DNA of 64,000 nucleotides from NCBI GenBank assembly GCA_963662175.1, contig OY759225.1, forward strand, positions 12,455,601 through 12,519,600, written 5' to 3'. Below are positions 1 to 10,990 of the stretch, piece by piece. Under the pieces are notes generated by a model. It was not told where the DNA came from. It ran no database searches and was given only the letters and a program-made list of their open reading frames with translations. Position 1 is the first letter of the stretch; each line of letters starts with the position of its first letter. The position numbers were made by a program, and so were the translations under genes. Source of the DNA: Aradus depressus (Eukaryota; Arthropoda; Insecta; Hemiptera; Aradidae).

Positions 1-1527
1 ATCTATTTTCCACTTTTTTCTCTCAATTTTTTTTTTTTTACTTTTCAACACAGCAAATAGACATTTCGCATATAAATAATATTATTATGGCATTCTACAA
101 AAAAAATGGATCAGATCAATTGTTTGATGTGAATAGTTCGCAGTTTTTTCGGGAAGTAATTTGAATTTGAGAGATGGCTCTAATTTTGTTAATATAGCGA
201 TCAAAAAATTATGTTCGGTATTAAATATCTAAATAAAAAAAAAATATATATATATATCGAAAACTGTTTTAAAAAACAATTTTTAATTTTTGCAATATTT
301 AAAATAACCAAGAGAACCCATTAGATCGTGATCAAATAGACATTTCGAAAAATAAATTCCATCATATTTAATTTATTTTCTGATTTTTATTGTAAACAAT
401 TTTTTTTTCTTATTTTGGTAACTATATTGTTTAAGCAGAACATATATTACGAGTCAACTTTTATGTTAAAACCCTTATTCTCGACTAGGTTAACCAATTA
501 AGGGACTTTTTCCGAAACTTCTATTTGCTAAGTTGTAAAAACCAACAAAAAAAAATTTTGGAAGAATAAAGCTGAGAAAAATAAATATATTATTTAAAAA
601 ATATGTATTTTGACTAAGCTCAATATTGTTATTGATTGAATGGTACTTTTGAAGTGGAACACAAAGAGTATGTCCACTTTTCTATGTATGACTATGTTAT
701 GTATTCAAAGTGTTTATATATTATATATATCGTGTATATTAATTGTATATTTTTTGTTGTGGACATTTAGATTTAAAAACATTACATATTGTTAATATGA
801 CATTTGAATTGTTACAATTAAGATGTGTTATAAATGTTGACTCAATGACATTTTTGTTTATTATATCTTAACTTTGTAATGTCTGCGAGTGTGTATGAAT
901 GAAGTTGATTTGCAAGCGTTAACATTTTTAAAATTGATTTTTTCTATTTGGTTAGCAGATTATTTGCGATATACACTGAATTATACTTCTTGTCCCAGGG
1001 AGATATCTGAACATAGAATAAATACCATCGTAAAGCTTTTTTTTCTTCTTTCATATATTCAGCGAAAATATATGGATAATAGAAACTATGATTTTTTTTT
1101 GGAATAGAGGATATATCTGTGACGGTCGTGAAAAAATAGGTAAGTCGAAATCGTTAATTTTTCAGGGCAACGATTTAAATTTCCGCATAATTCCCAAAAT
1201 ATTGTAGTTATGCTATGACTTTCATTCTACATTTGCTTGCTTTCAACATATGTAAATTTTAAATTGTGAAAATTTGAATTATTTAATTGAACTATTTATT
1301 ATTTTGTTTTTTACATTTTTTCTAATTATCATTAAACATAATTGGTTATGAGTTAACCATTTATATTATATATTAACTCCTTATTTGTGATCCGTTCTAA
1401 TTTGGATAATACGTTGGTTTACAAAACCCAATATTCGGCCTTGTCTTCAGAAATTTGTTTTTCCTAAACAATTGTTAGCAATGACGCTTCGCCCATTTCG
1501 GTACATTATCAAACTAAAAACAATATC
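1..1527. other. AT-rich stretch with no recognised gene
   Basis: I see only AT-rich sequence with short A and T runs. The longest reading frame, at 889-1107, encodes low-complexity hydrophobic residues without a family match, so I do not call it a gene. Confidence 0.5.
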
Positions 1528-1800
1528 AATCAGTGGTATGCGTGCTTACCTTTTGGGCTCAAGATCGTGGATTCGAAACCCGACAGAGGCCCTTAGTTTA
1601 TTTTATCTGGGAGCTAAAATAAACTTAAGCATGCCGTCCTTCGGATGGGACGTTAAGCGATGGTCCCGAGCCTGTACGATGTCAGGTACTCGTTAAAGAC
1701 CCTCTGCTCTAGGTGAATAAAAATTTAGGGCTCCCACAGAAGAGTCGGGCTCATGTCCACCAGAGTGATGAAAGAAGCGCACTGGGTAATACTAACCTTA
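1528..1800 (+). repeat. SINE-A copy (tRNA-derived SINE), 5' end slightly truncated
   Basis: The copy begins inside the tRNA-like head at the A-box (CAGTGGTATGCGTGC) and keeps a B-box-like TTCGAAACCC. The body motif CCTTCGGATGGGACGTTAAG follows, then the shared 3' body (GAGTCGGGCTCATGTCCACC). It lacks the terminal CCTAACC tail. It is diverged from the younger copies and has no clear TSD. Confidence 0.8.
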
Positions 1801-2440
1801 TAAAAACTATGGTCAATTTATAGGCTACATAATCCAAAATTCATTATTTTATTCAATAATACTAACATACATTAACAATTTTTAATGTATGATTTTTTAA
1901 TTTTCTCTGACATTGTTTTTAGTTTGATAATGCCCGAAGTTGGCAAAACATCATTTATAACAACTGTTTAATAAAAAAAAAACTTTCTGTAGACCATAAG
2001 GCCGTGCCAAATGTGTTTTCAAAATTAAATTTGACTCGTTTGGTGCTGTAATAGTTTAAAATTAAAATTGGAAATTTTAATTTAATTTCCACTCTATAAT
2101 ATCCAAATACATCTCAAAAGGATTTTTATATAAGGTTTGCTCTTTCGTTTTCTTGTCAAAAAACATTATCTAATTTTAAATTGAAAACATAAACTAGTTC
2201 ATACGATACGTTGTTTGGCTTTGTGAAATTTACTTGGCTGTAGGTACGAAAGCAAAATATAAGAACGATTTCATAGCTCATCCTTCCACCTTTCATTAAG
2301 TCCTGCCGAAGCAAGTCCGAACTTGGTCTTAAATCAAGCATTAATATTATTTATTTTCATTTAATAATAATTGAAAATAAATTGGTTCAATTTAAAACAA
2401 ATTGTTACAACCCAGAAACCTAATTGTAAATAAATATATT

Positions 2441-2790
2441 TTTACTTTCTTATACCTACAGTATAAGGAAGTATGTGAAAATCCGAGTTCGAGATTTCAA
2501 AAGATTTTCAGGTTTCAAGTTCGTTAAGTTATGAACTTGAAATTTGGAATGAAGGTATTACCTGTGCTACCTTAGATCCGATTTTGGCCGAAAACTGAGA
2601 CCACTTTACTCTTAACTTTAGCCTAAGTACATCTTACAAGATACCACTCATGTTTATGACCTAATAAAAAATCTTTTCAAGTAAACATTGTAGAGAAAAC
2701 TAAAATAGATATTTTTTATGAAATATGAATTTTGGCAGGTCGTCCGATTTTCGATTCATGCCGAAAACCGTCTCGAAATATAGTTTTGTA
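2441..2790 (+). repeat. Dispersed repeat family R1, copy 1
   Basis: This stretch shares ordered blocks (GAACTTGAAATTTGGAATGA, GATTTTGGCCGAAA, CAAGATACCACT, TATGACCTAAT) with 4750-5090 and 54030-54300. No ORF or TIR is visible. I do not recognise the family. Confidence 0.55.
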
Positions 2791-3305
2791 ACAAATATTT
2801 CGAATGATGACTATAATAGTGAAATAAATATAATAATAAATATAGTATTTCCTAATTCAGTAATACAATTAATTATAATATTCATAGCATAAATCCATTG
2901 GAAATTATACGAATAATTAATAATGTATGAATCATATTAGCACAACTACCATAATAATATTTTTTTTTAATTAATTTTTTCTGAAAATTTAAAATATAAA
3001 TATTTAATTCGTTTTTGTATAATGTTTTGTAAATATGCTTCTTTTTGTATATTAATACTTAGTCGTCCCAAAATTAAATTTTAAGTAACAAAATAAGGCA
3101 ATATATTTATAATCATAAATAAAATATGTAAATGTACTTGTAAAAGTTGTTATTGTATAAAGTATGTTAATTTTTAATTGTATAATATATGTAATTATGT
3201 TGTCTTCTTAAAAAAAATAAAAATAAAGGTTTTTGATTACTAAATGTGTACCATTTGTTGCAGATCTCGTGTTAATCCATTTTACAGGGAGTCCACTATC
3301 TCGAG

Positions 3306-3650
3306 GTGGACTTGATATACAATAAACGCTATGTTTTTTCCACCAAAAAATCAAACATACAACGTGTTCAGTCAATACAATCCATTATACTACGCCACAT
3401 TGCCAATGCGCCATTTTACGTTTCCAACCTTACATTACACAATGACCTCAACATCCCATTTGTACCTTCTGTTATCACACCAATCCACTTAAACAAGAAT
3501 TATCTGCAGAAACCCTCCCCACGACGCCTGAAGCGGATATGGCAGAGGGACCTGCTCCAGGACTAGCCTGGACTCCTCTTCGGTCATGTACCTGACACTA
3601 CACTATTTATCGCAATTGCTAATGGCAAACGTTGTAAATATATAAATAAA
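3306..3650 (+). mobile_element. Non-LTR retrotransposon (jockey-like family J) 3' fragment
   Basis: The reading frame to 3566 encodes an RT C-terminal region: SNIQRVQSIQSIILRHIANAP, then [12 protein letters not shown], then PSPRRLKRIWQRDLLQ. The same C-terminal layout is found at 23480-24361 and 34590-34825. The copy is 5' truncated and ends in an AT-rich tail (AAATAAATAAT). Jockey-clade membership is inferred from the motif order, not from an alignment. Confidence 0.7.
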
Positions 3651-4290
3651 TAATGTTTTTTCCATGGTTTTAGTTTTAGAATTTTTAATAATAGTAGTTA
3701 ATTGTGTAACGTCATTTTCAAAATATGAATTGTAAGGAGTTACAATAATTTCGGAATATTTTTTTTTTTTAATTCGAGTTTTTATTTTATTTACATATTT
3801 ACGACGGCGGATTTGTGAGGAAAGTGTTTGTGGATAATTGCAGAATAAGTAGACGTGAAAATTCTGTCTGAGGGGGGACAACTCAAAAATCCTAATAACT
3901 GCCGATGTAATAAATTTATGGACACAAAATTTTATATTTTAATTCAAAACACCATGAGGACAGAACCTATTAATTGTTCGAGAAATTCGTGCAAGGAAGA
4001 GGAGGATAAGAAAATGAGGCACAACACAAAAACCGACGAATGAATTTATCGACACAAAATTTAGTATTAGAATTATGAAGACTTTATGTAAGTCAACTAT
4101 TTTTAACCCAAAAACATAATTAATTCGTGCTTTTTAAATTAAATAAAGACTATTTTAATTCTAACCAATGTATAAACATAAATTTCATATGCAAATCTGT
4201 GTGCGCCATTCCATTTCCATAATGTGTGCCTCCTCTGTCTGACGATGAATAAAGAAATTAAAAATAGTAATAATATAAATAAGTATATAA
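3651..4290. other. No gene recognised
   Basis: The sequence is AT-rich and includes blocks resembling the R2 repeats (CTAATAACTGCCGATGTAAT). It lies just downstream of the COX7A-like gene. Confidence 0.4.
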
Positions 4291-4294
4291 TTAA

Positions 4295-4300
4295 TTTATT
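4295..4300 (-). other. Poly(A) signal AATAAA for the COX7A-like gene
   Basis: TTTATT on the plus strand reads AATAAA on the minus strand, about 100 nt past the stop codon. Cleavage would fall in the AT-rich run below 4290. Confidence 0.55.
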
Positions 4301-4399
4301 AAATTAACACACTAAAATGCTCAACGGAATGCAATTTTTCTCTTTTTTTTAAGCCAGAAAATAACATAACTCCACAATTCTAAATGTTACATGAAATGT

Positions 4400-4654
4400 C
4401 TATTTTACAGACAGATCGTAATATAGTTTAACATTGAATCCTAAGGCTCCCACACAGGCGAGCATGGTGACTCCATAGAGGATGCGGTCCCGAACTCCGG
4501 CCTTTAGATGAATCGGATTGCCATCTTCCAGGTTGAACTTCTCTTTGATGGCATCCATCTTGGTGGTGGCTGGAGTGCGGGTCCTCACCGACTTGAGCAC
4601 TGGGCTTGTACTCAGGTGGCGGACTATAGAGCTGCTAGCACGAACAAAACTCAT
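4400..4654 (-). CDS. COX7A: Cytochrome c oxidase subunit 7A-like protein, mitochondrial
   Basis: The gene encodes an 84-residue precursor of a small nuclear-encoded subunit of respiratory complex IV in the inner mitochondrial membrane. Residues 1-32 are rich in Arg, Ser and Thr with no acidic residue, as in a mitochondrial presequence. Residues 33-50 (MDAIKEKFNLEDGNPIHLKA) carry the family signature of acidic-Asn-Gly, Pro, then HLK. The block GVRDRILYGVTM leads into one hydrophobic helix at about residues 58-78, and the protein ends in a Lys after a short tail. The length fits COX7A precursors. The whole CDS is in one exon. A 3' splice site (CAG at 4663-4661) lies six bases before the ATG, and a matching donor is at 5891/5890, so the first intron is in the 5'UTR. 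Reading is intact and bases are less AT-rich than around it. The paralogue type within COX7A cannot be set from sequence alone. Confidence 0.88.
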   Translation of the reverse strand: MSFVRASSSIVRHLSTSPVLKSVRTRTPATTKMDAIKEKFNLEDGNPIHLKAGVRDRILYGVTMLACVGALGFNVKLYYDLSVK

Positions 4655-4749
4655 CCTAATCTGAAAAATAAGACAATAGTTTTAATTGGAAACTAATGTT
4701 TTTACTTTATTATTCTTATAGTATACAATTATAATCGTGCATAATTCAA

Positions 4750-5090
4750 GTTTTCAACGAATTTTCACATTTCAAGGTCTCATATGTTTGGACCATTTTC
4801 ACGATCATTTCTCTCTGCGTGCGTGTGCGTGATTAGAACATTTGTGAGCGCTCTTAGACAGAAACAATTGTAGCTATGAAACTTGAAATTCGGAATGAAG
4901 AAGTCAAACATATTAACTTAGATCAGATAAGATTTTGGCCGAAATCAGACAAAAATTGAGACCACAAGATACCACTTATATTCATAATCTAATCAAAAAT
5001 ATTTCAAAATAAAAGATATAGAGAAAACTGAAAGGCACATTTTATATGGAATACTTTTTTTGACGGTCGCCCGGTTTGCGAAATACATAC
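4750..5090 (+). repeat. Dispersed repeat family R1, copy 2
   Basis: It shares the blocks ACTTGAAATTCGGAATGAAG, GATTTTGGCCGAAATC and CAAGATACCACTTAT with 2441-2790 and 54030-54300. It runs straight into R3 through CGGTCGCCCGGTTTGCGAAA, so R1 and R3 may be parts of one larger element. Confidence 0.55.
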
Positions 5091-5830
5091 TAAAACTATC
5101 CTAATATGCCAATAAAATATAAATCAAATTTATACATAAATATATAATATGCAAGAAAATATATAAAAATATAATATACACAGTAAAATAAAAAAAATTC
5201 ACAAACAGAAAAATAAATAATTACTTCTACGTTTTGTTATTGAGTGGAAACTTTTATTTTTTTTAACGCGTTTCGTCGTTCCCTAATTTATTTATAAAAA
5301 TTAGGTTCATCTTTAAAAACGAAAGATGAAACCTTGTGAAATCATCCAAATAAGGAAAAAATTAGTAGCGTACGGCATACATAAAATCGTGATTAGAATT
5401 ACATAAATACACTTGGCTTTCTTTCACATTATGGTATTATTACTTCCTTATTGTATAGTTATTCCTGATAATCGAACTAAGTTCTGCTTAAATTAATTTG
5501 AATTTATTAAAATAGTGGATAGTATTATTAACAAAAAGTATATTGTGCTTTACTATCACCTCAAAGCAACTACACACAGCCTCGCATGACTTACTTAATA
5601 CGTTTTTATTCTATTTGTAGAAATGCATTTTCTTTATGTATAAAAACGTTATAAGTAATATATTATTTCCATAGTAATTTAAATGTCCAAGTCTAAGTAA
5701 TCTACTAAAAAGTTTTATATTGAAGAGGTTACAAACAACCGAAATATTATAAAAATTAGTTTCATTAATACTAATACAGAAAAACATAATAGCACACTTC
5801 TCCATTGTGCCAATTTAAATTCAGCGAAGT
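5082..5830 (+). repeat. Dispersed repeat R3, collinear copy
   Basis: About 750 bp recurs in inverse orientation at 17370-18310. Shared landmarks in order are CTATCCTAATATGCCAATAA, a run of ATATAATATACACAGTAA, AACGCGTTTCGT, CCGTACGCTAC (reverse) and CAACTACACACAGCCTC. This copy lacks the palindromic rearrangements seen in the other one. No coding capacity is visible. Confidence 0.75.
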
Positions 5831-5890
5831 ACTAGTTGGAAATAGACACAAAAAAGTTTAAAAATAAAAGTTTAAAAATAAAGTACTCAC

Positions 5891-5985
5891 CTTGGTTATC
5901 ACAGTTGATAGTACAATTGAAAAAAAGAAGATGGCGTCAGCAGCAATGACAGTGTTGCCACAATGTCAGAGAATAGTTTAATCAA
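5891..5985 (-). promoter_or_regulatory. Non-coding exon 1 / core promoter region of the COX7A-like gene
   Basis: The exon ends at 5891 before GTGAGT. On the minus strand the region reads GACGCCATCTTC followed by a pyrimidine run (TTTTTTTC). GCCATCTT matches the YY1-type motif common at starts of housekeeping and mitochondrial genes, and a pyrimidine run can act as a TCT initiator. The transcription start is not determined; this is inference from motif and position. Confidence 0.45.
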
Positions 5986-6389
5986 TAGTTGAATTTTGGT
6001 TTTCTTCCTTAATTTAAAAAATGAAATGAATTATTAAAATCACTATTAAAACAAAATAAATAAATAACACTTAATGGTTCATAAATGTTTCGCAATCGAA
6101 TATGTAGGGGAGGGAAAAATAAGTTGTCACTCGTCAAGATAAGAGTAGCAAATACAAGAACGTATTCAAAATTTAAGATATAGAATTTAATATGAATTGA
6201 AGAAATACGAATATCGCGCCATGAATAATAGAATAATAAAAAAATTTTGATAAGAAAAGCAATCTAAAATAGGTATTGAAACTCATTTTTTTAGACGTTT
6301 GCTAGATAGAGGCGAAAAGGGTTAGTCCTGTCAAAAGAAATGTTCTTCATAATTATGTTTGCATCATTAGTAATCATATACCTTCTAAA
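5986..6389. other. No gene recognised upstream of the COX7A-like gene
   Basis: The stretch is AT-rich with no repeat I can match elsewhere in the window and no credible ORF. Confidence 0.4.
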
Positions 6390-6399
6390 TCTATAGGAG

Positions 6400-6620
6400 C
6401 CATGGTGGCCGTGCGGACTAGAGCGTAGTGGCGGGCTTTGGTCGCATGGTCTCACCATGGTTTGCGGGTTCGAATCCCGTCCGGGAGTGAGTTTTATTTC
6501 ATAGATAGAACTCCCTCCCGGGGCCATGGATGTCGTAAATAACTAGTAAATTACACAGTGACGTGGCTGAATATGCATTGTACATGAGGCCAAAAAGAAA
6601 AAAAAAAAAAAAAAAAAAAA
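6400..6620 (+). repeat. SINE-B copy 1, full length with TSD and poly(A)
   Basis: The tRNA-like head has a B-box GGTTCGAATCC in the context GTTTGCGGGTTCGAATCCCG. The body contains GAACTCCCTCCCGGGGCCATG, and the copy ends in a run of about 30 A. The TSD TCTATAGGAG is exact at 6390-6399 and 6621-6630. The head resembles a type II tRNA (long variable arm), but the parent tRNA is not identified. Confidence 0.88.
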
Positions 6621-6772
6621 TCTATAGGAGTGAATGAAAATGAATATTGTTAATCTTTTCTTGGATTTTCCTTAGTTACTTAATCAGTGGCGTAGCGTAG
6701 TAGGGGCGGCCCGCCCCGGGCGGCACCTTTAGGGGGCGGCAAAATTTCACAATAAATAATAATAATATCTTG

Positions 6773-6990
6773 GGGGCCATGGTGGCCGTGCGGGCTAGAG
6801 CGTAGGGCTTTGGTCGCATGTTTTCACCATGGTTTGCGGGTTCGAATCCCGTCCGGGAGTGAGTTTTATTTCGTAGATAGAACTCCCTCCCGGGGCCATG
6901 GATGTCTTAAATAATTATATACAACACATTGACATGGCTAATATGCACCGTACATAAAGCCAAAAGAAGAAAAAAAAAAATAATAAAAAA
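6773..6990 (+). repeat. SINE-B copy 2, nested in the hAT-type element
   Basis: It has the same head and body as copy 1, with an A-rich tail interrupted by T. The TSD TAATAATATCTTG is exact at 6760-6772 and 6991-7003. It must be younger than its hAT-type host. Confidence 0.88.
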
Positions 6991-7078
6991 TAATAATATC
7001 TTGTAAATATTTGAACCATCATATGGTCTGCACTTATTTAATTATCAGCTGGCAGGATGGCAATATTGTTTGGATATA

Positions 7079-7503
7079 CAGTGTAAACTCTATATAGCGA
7101 CACTTAAGGGACTGCGCATTTTATGGCGTTATTGAGAGTTGTCGTTAAATGAAGAGAAGAAAAATCAATACATATTACATTACATTTAATAGTATTTTAC
7201 TATTATAATATGTATTTACTAATAAAGTATAAAATTATATAGACAATAGAGACTATACCACTAGATAATAAAGCAACAAAATAAGAAACAATAGACCATA
7301 CACAGCTGCAGTTCTTATTAATTTCGGCAACTTGAAAGTACTGTTTAATAATGACGTATTGTTGTCGTTATTTAGAGTGGGTGTGATGCTACATAGAGTG
7401 TATCATTGTATGGACAACAAGGTAAACCAACCAGATTCAAGTAATTTCGATGTTTTAGGGAGTTTGTCGTTAAATCGAGTGGCGTTAAATAGAGTTTACA
7501 CTG
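7079..7503. mobile_element. Pogo-like non-autonomous element, nested in the hAT-type element
   Basis: The inverted ends are CAGTGTAAACTC and GAGTTTACACTG, flanked by TA at 7077-7078 and 7504-7505. Subterminal blocks on both sides repeat TCGTTAAAT and ATAGAG motifs. There is no transposase ORF. The CAGTG ends with a TA target fit the pogo/Tigger group of Tc1/mariner. Confidence 0.75.
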
Positions 7504-7688
7504 TATTTATGACTTTTTTATTTGTAACCTGTACAATACACAATAATGATGCCTGTTCTTGCCGAAAAGTTCTTTAGAATTACTGTATATTATAGTCTTT
7601 TAAATTTAAATGCCAAAATAAGAGGGCGGCAAAATTTTCTTCCACCCCGGGCGGCTGACACCCACGCTACGCCGCCACTGTACTTAAT

Positions 7689-8254
7689 CATTCCCCATCA
7701 CTTACCTAATTATTAACCATACTTTTTGAAATACTCATGAATGATGCCTCTCTATAGTTGATTTAACCGAAAACGCCCTCTTCACTTGGAATAGTCTGTC
7801 GTAGTGAATAAATGGTTAAATGAGTTATCTCGTGAATGATTCCTCAAAGAAGTAGATTAAGTTGATTTAACCGAGAACCTACACAATTTTACGAGATATC
7901 AAGAAACCCACATCTTTATAATTTCGAAAGTATTAGAGTCCTGAGCTCCCAACTTCTTCACAGTGTACAGATGGCTTGGGAGTACAGTACACTTAACTCA
8001 TTTTGGCCATTTTACGACTAAACAACTTATTCCCTGTGAACATAGAACTGGAGATGTAAAAAAGGTGATACTGGTGAAAAAATCCCTGATAAGACTGAAC
8101 TCACATTTCTGAAGACAAAACCGCCCCTTATTATCAATAATTAAATCTTCCCTATTGTTTAATAAAACAAGACTATGAAGCTGTCAGTTCCACAGAGCCT
8201 CCTCGTTTCGTTCTCTTAGTCAACTTTAGTAGATTAATTTATTAAAATTTTTTT
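7689..8254. other. No gene recognised
   Basis: This mixed-composition stretch contains two copies of a short block (AGTTGATTTAACCGA) near 7755 and 7860. Nothing else is supported. Confidence 0.35.
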
Positions 8255-8681
8255 GTTTAAGTCAACTCTTTATGCTCACACTCACCTGATAATATCGCTG
8301 TTGAGGTTCTGCCCTGTTTAAGTCAACTCTTTATGATCACACTCACCTGATAATATCGCTGTTGAGGTTCTGCCCTGTTTAAGTCAACTCTTTATGCTCA
8401 CACTCACCTGATAATATCGCTGTTGAGGTTCTGCCCTGTTTAAGTCAACTCTTTATGATCACACTCACCTGATAATATCGCTGTTGAGGTTCTGCCCTGT
8501 TTAAGTCAACTCTTTATGATCACACTCACCTGATAATACCGCTGTTGAGGTTCTGCCCTGTTTAAGTCAACTCTTTATGCTCACACTCACCTGATAATAT
8601 CGCTGTTGAGGTTCTGCCCTGTTTAAGTCAACTCTTTATGCTCACACTCACCTGATAATATCGTTGTTGAAGTTCTGCCCT
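8255..8681. repeat. Tandem array, 7 units of 61 bp
   Basis: Units start at 8255, 8316, 8377, 8438, 8499, 8560 and 8621, all exactly 61 bp. They differ at only a few sites (GCTC or GATC at unit position 20-23, TATCG or TACCG, and a diverged last unit). On the minus strand each unit contains ATCAG|GTGAGTG, a strong 5' splice-site consensus. The near identity suggests recent expansion. Confidence 0.95.
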
Positions 8682-10309
8682 GTAAAGAAGAAAACTACTT
8701 GAACATTTTGGATTTTGTTAGAACAGGAACTAAGAATGGTTCTAATTCGGGTGATGAATTCGAAGAGGAGTCTATAGGGAGATTATTGGCTACGGAGGGG
8801 TTCCATGGGTGTTCTCTTGCTAGCTTGCGATTTTATTCAGGTCTTCCTATAGTACATTTCCCGACCAGACATTTGGAGCATCTATCCAACATTTGGTAAG
8901 GAAAGCGTTCAAATATTGTTATGTTTGTATATTTTTTACTCATTTTTACTCGTACTGTTTTATTTTTTTTTTTCAATTTATTTATTAGGTATATTTTTTT
9001 CTTTTTTTTTTAAACTTTTTTTCTTAACTTTTTCTATATATTTTTTTTTATGTTATAATAACCTTAATAAGATGTGGAGAAGAAAACGAGACTGCAGCTC
9101 ACCACCTGTTAACCTCGAATAATCTACTTTGCGCGCATCAGTACTGGTGTTTTCAACATATTTGCTTCTTTATTCATGCTTTTAAGTTCAAAATTTGAAA
9201 TTGGCGGAAAGAATAAGGCGGGAAGAAGAAGAAAAAAAGGGAAAAAAGACCGCGCATGGCCATATTGCGCGGGATAACATTCATTATGAAGATAGCCTGC
9301 TTTTTTATCAGTTCTAGTCAAGATGTCGCTAGTAATATCGCGAAGAGAACGTGCTTTTGTTTTTGCAACTTTTTTTTTTGATGGCCAAAACACTGACAAT
9401 TCGGCGAAGATTACCCGAACAAATCTCTCATTTCTGCTTTGGCTCTTCAACTTAATCAATAATTGCAGTTCCTCAGGTGCATCAGCAGTTCAGAATCTAT
9501 CTGCAGAGGCAGTGATGCAGCACACTTCGGTAGCACTATCAGCAAACGATAATAAGAAAAAGAGTTCAGAGGAAGTGTGTTATATGTTCTCGTGTTTATC
9601 ACAAGCAGGTGAAAGCTAGTTATTATTCGCAAGGGATGTGAACCGCGAGCAATATTATGCTTCCCTCAAACGGGCAGCAAGCGTGCACAATGAGGGTTCA
9701 CGGTATATTTATGTTTTATTTGTTACACTATTTTTGAAAAGAAGTACATATGTAAGTGTAGGTACAAACGTAGTCAATTTTTCCTGCATGAAATCTTGCT
9801 AATAAAAAATGATAACGACACCGCTCTGGTGCCAATCAAAGCGTAACCATCAATATGATCTGAAAGAAATTTAATCAAATTCGGTCCAGTCGTTTTTTTT
9901 GTTTTAACAAAAAGACTGCAAAAAAAAGTGGATTTTAGGATTTCTTGAAAAAGATTTATTCGATCTCATCTGTTCTGGTGGCAATCAATAGAAATTCTCA
10001 TGGAGTAGTCGACACAAAATCTCTATAAATAAATATATATTTGTGTTACTACCTTTTCTGTTATTTTGTTACATTTTACCAAGTCTTTTGTGTTATCAGT
10101 CTTTTTTTATAATACTAAAATACAGAGTTATTTCTATTTTCAATTAGTCTATTATTTCAACCCTTTACCTACATTTTTTTACATAAAAATGTTGTATAAA
10201 TTGAAGCCATTATAGAATATCACCAGAAACTAGAGGTCGAAATACATGAAGACGTTGGTGGGTCCTACCAAGTACTGCTGGAAGGACTGACGTCCACCTG
10301 GCAGGACAA
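8682..10309. other. No gene recognised
   Basis: A 66-codon frame at 8699-8899, directly after the tandem array, is fairly polar (EFEEESIGRLLATEGF) but I do not recognise it. The frames at 9124-9459 and 9323-9619 overlap antisense and lack family features. The rest is AT-rich. Confidence 0.35.
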
Positions 10310-10500
10310 ATGAGTATGAAACGAACGTCCTTCGGTAGGACGCAACGTTTGAAAGATGGCCGTGTACAAAATTCCGGTAGGACTATAGCCTCTACGCTTT
10401 ATCATTAGAGTAGAGTCGGGCTCATGTCCACCAGACAAAAGAGCTCTCTGGTAGTAGGCGATATGACCTAGTTAAAGCCCGGGCATGAGTCATACTAACT
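10310..10500 (+). repeat. SINE-A 3' fragment, diverged
   Basis: It begins near CGTCCTTCGGTAGGACG and ends with AAAGCCCGGGCATGAGTCAT. The tRNA head is missing. Confidence 0.65.
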
Positions 10501-10673
10501 AATGGTAAATAGACTTATTTACTTAAAGGAATGTAAATAACCTCTTTGGAAAATGCCTAGCCTGCTTGTGTTCCTCGGTCTGATTAAAACTGTTCCGGTC
10601 CTAAGTGGCCCCTATTCTCCCTGTTGGTATTCGGTTCTCGTAGAAAATTGGCTGAGGGGGCTCGGATCCAACG

Positions 10674-10692
10674 CCCCCCCCCCCCCCCCCCC
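10674..10692. repeat. Poly(C) tract, 19 bases
   Basis: This is an uninterrupted C run in AT-rich surroundings. A second run of 26 C lies at 10964-10989. Confidence 0.9.
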
Positions 10693-10963
10693 TCCTCATA
10701 CTCGACACTAACCTTACTTTTCTTCTTTATAACATCGTCGATTGCCCTGGCATGTTCTGAATCCAAATTTTTCTCCTAGATCCAAAAAAAAATCTTTATG
10801 AATAAAAAAGTATTTTTGAGTTTTATCAGTTTCAATTCAATGACCATAAAATAGTTTTACTTCTTCAGTTGTACAAAGTATAGGAGAAGTTACGTAATCT
10901 GTCAAAAATTTGATGTTGAACAAAATGTCAACACGTAACATTCGCTCTCCGCCGTGGTGACTG

Positions 10964-10989
10964 CCCCCCCCCCCCCCCCCCCCCCCCCC
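10964..10989. repeat. Poly(C) tract, 26 bases
   Basis: This uninterrupted C run ends exactly where the LINE fragment at 10991 begins. Confidence 0.9.
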
Positions 10990-10990
10990 A

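Larger units (their letters stand above)
4661..5890 (-). other. 5'UTR intron of the COX7A-like gene
   Basis: The donor reads CCAAG|GTGAGT (exon base 5891) and the acceptor TTTTTCAG|ATTAGG (exon base 4660). The intron is filled almost entirely by repeat R1 copy 2 (4750-5090) and the R3 repeat (5082-5830). Confidence 0.7.
6685..7680. mobile_element. Non-autonomous hAT-type element, with two nested insertions
   Basis: The termini are CAGTGGCGTAGCGTAG on the left and a related inverted end on the right (…CGCTACGCCGCCACTG). An exact 8-bp TSD TACTTAAT lies at 6677-6684 and 7681-7688, the length used by hAT transposases. Both ends continue into GC-rich GGGCGGC blocks. No transposase remains. The interior is interrupted by SINE-B copy 2 and by a pogo-like MITE, so the original element was only about 340 bp. 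Confidence 0.85.

Noticed and set aside
4508..4696. Plus-strand ORF of 62 codons
   Set aside because: It is antisense to the COX7A-like CDS and has no family features.
6398..6490. tRNA gene at the SINE-B head
   Set aside because: It is repeated with an identical downstream body, an A tail and target duplications.
8255..8681. CRISPR array
   Set aside because: Units are directly adjacent with no variable spacers, in a eukaryotic genome. It is a simple tandem array.
8699..8899. 66-codon polar ORF after the tandem array
   Set aside because: There is no recognisable family, no repeat match in the window and no splice context; it is too short to claim.
9124..9619. Two antisense ORFs of about 100 codons
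   Set aside because: They overlap each other and neither has conserved features; I cannot choose between them and call neither.
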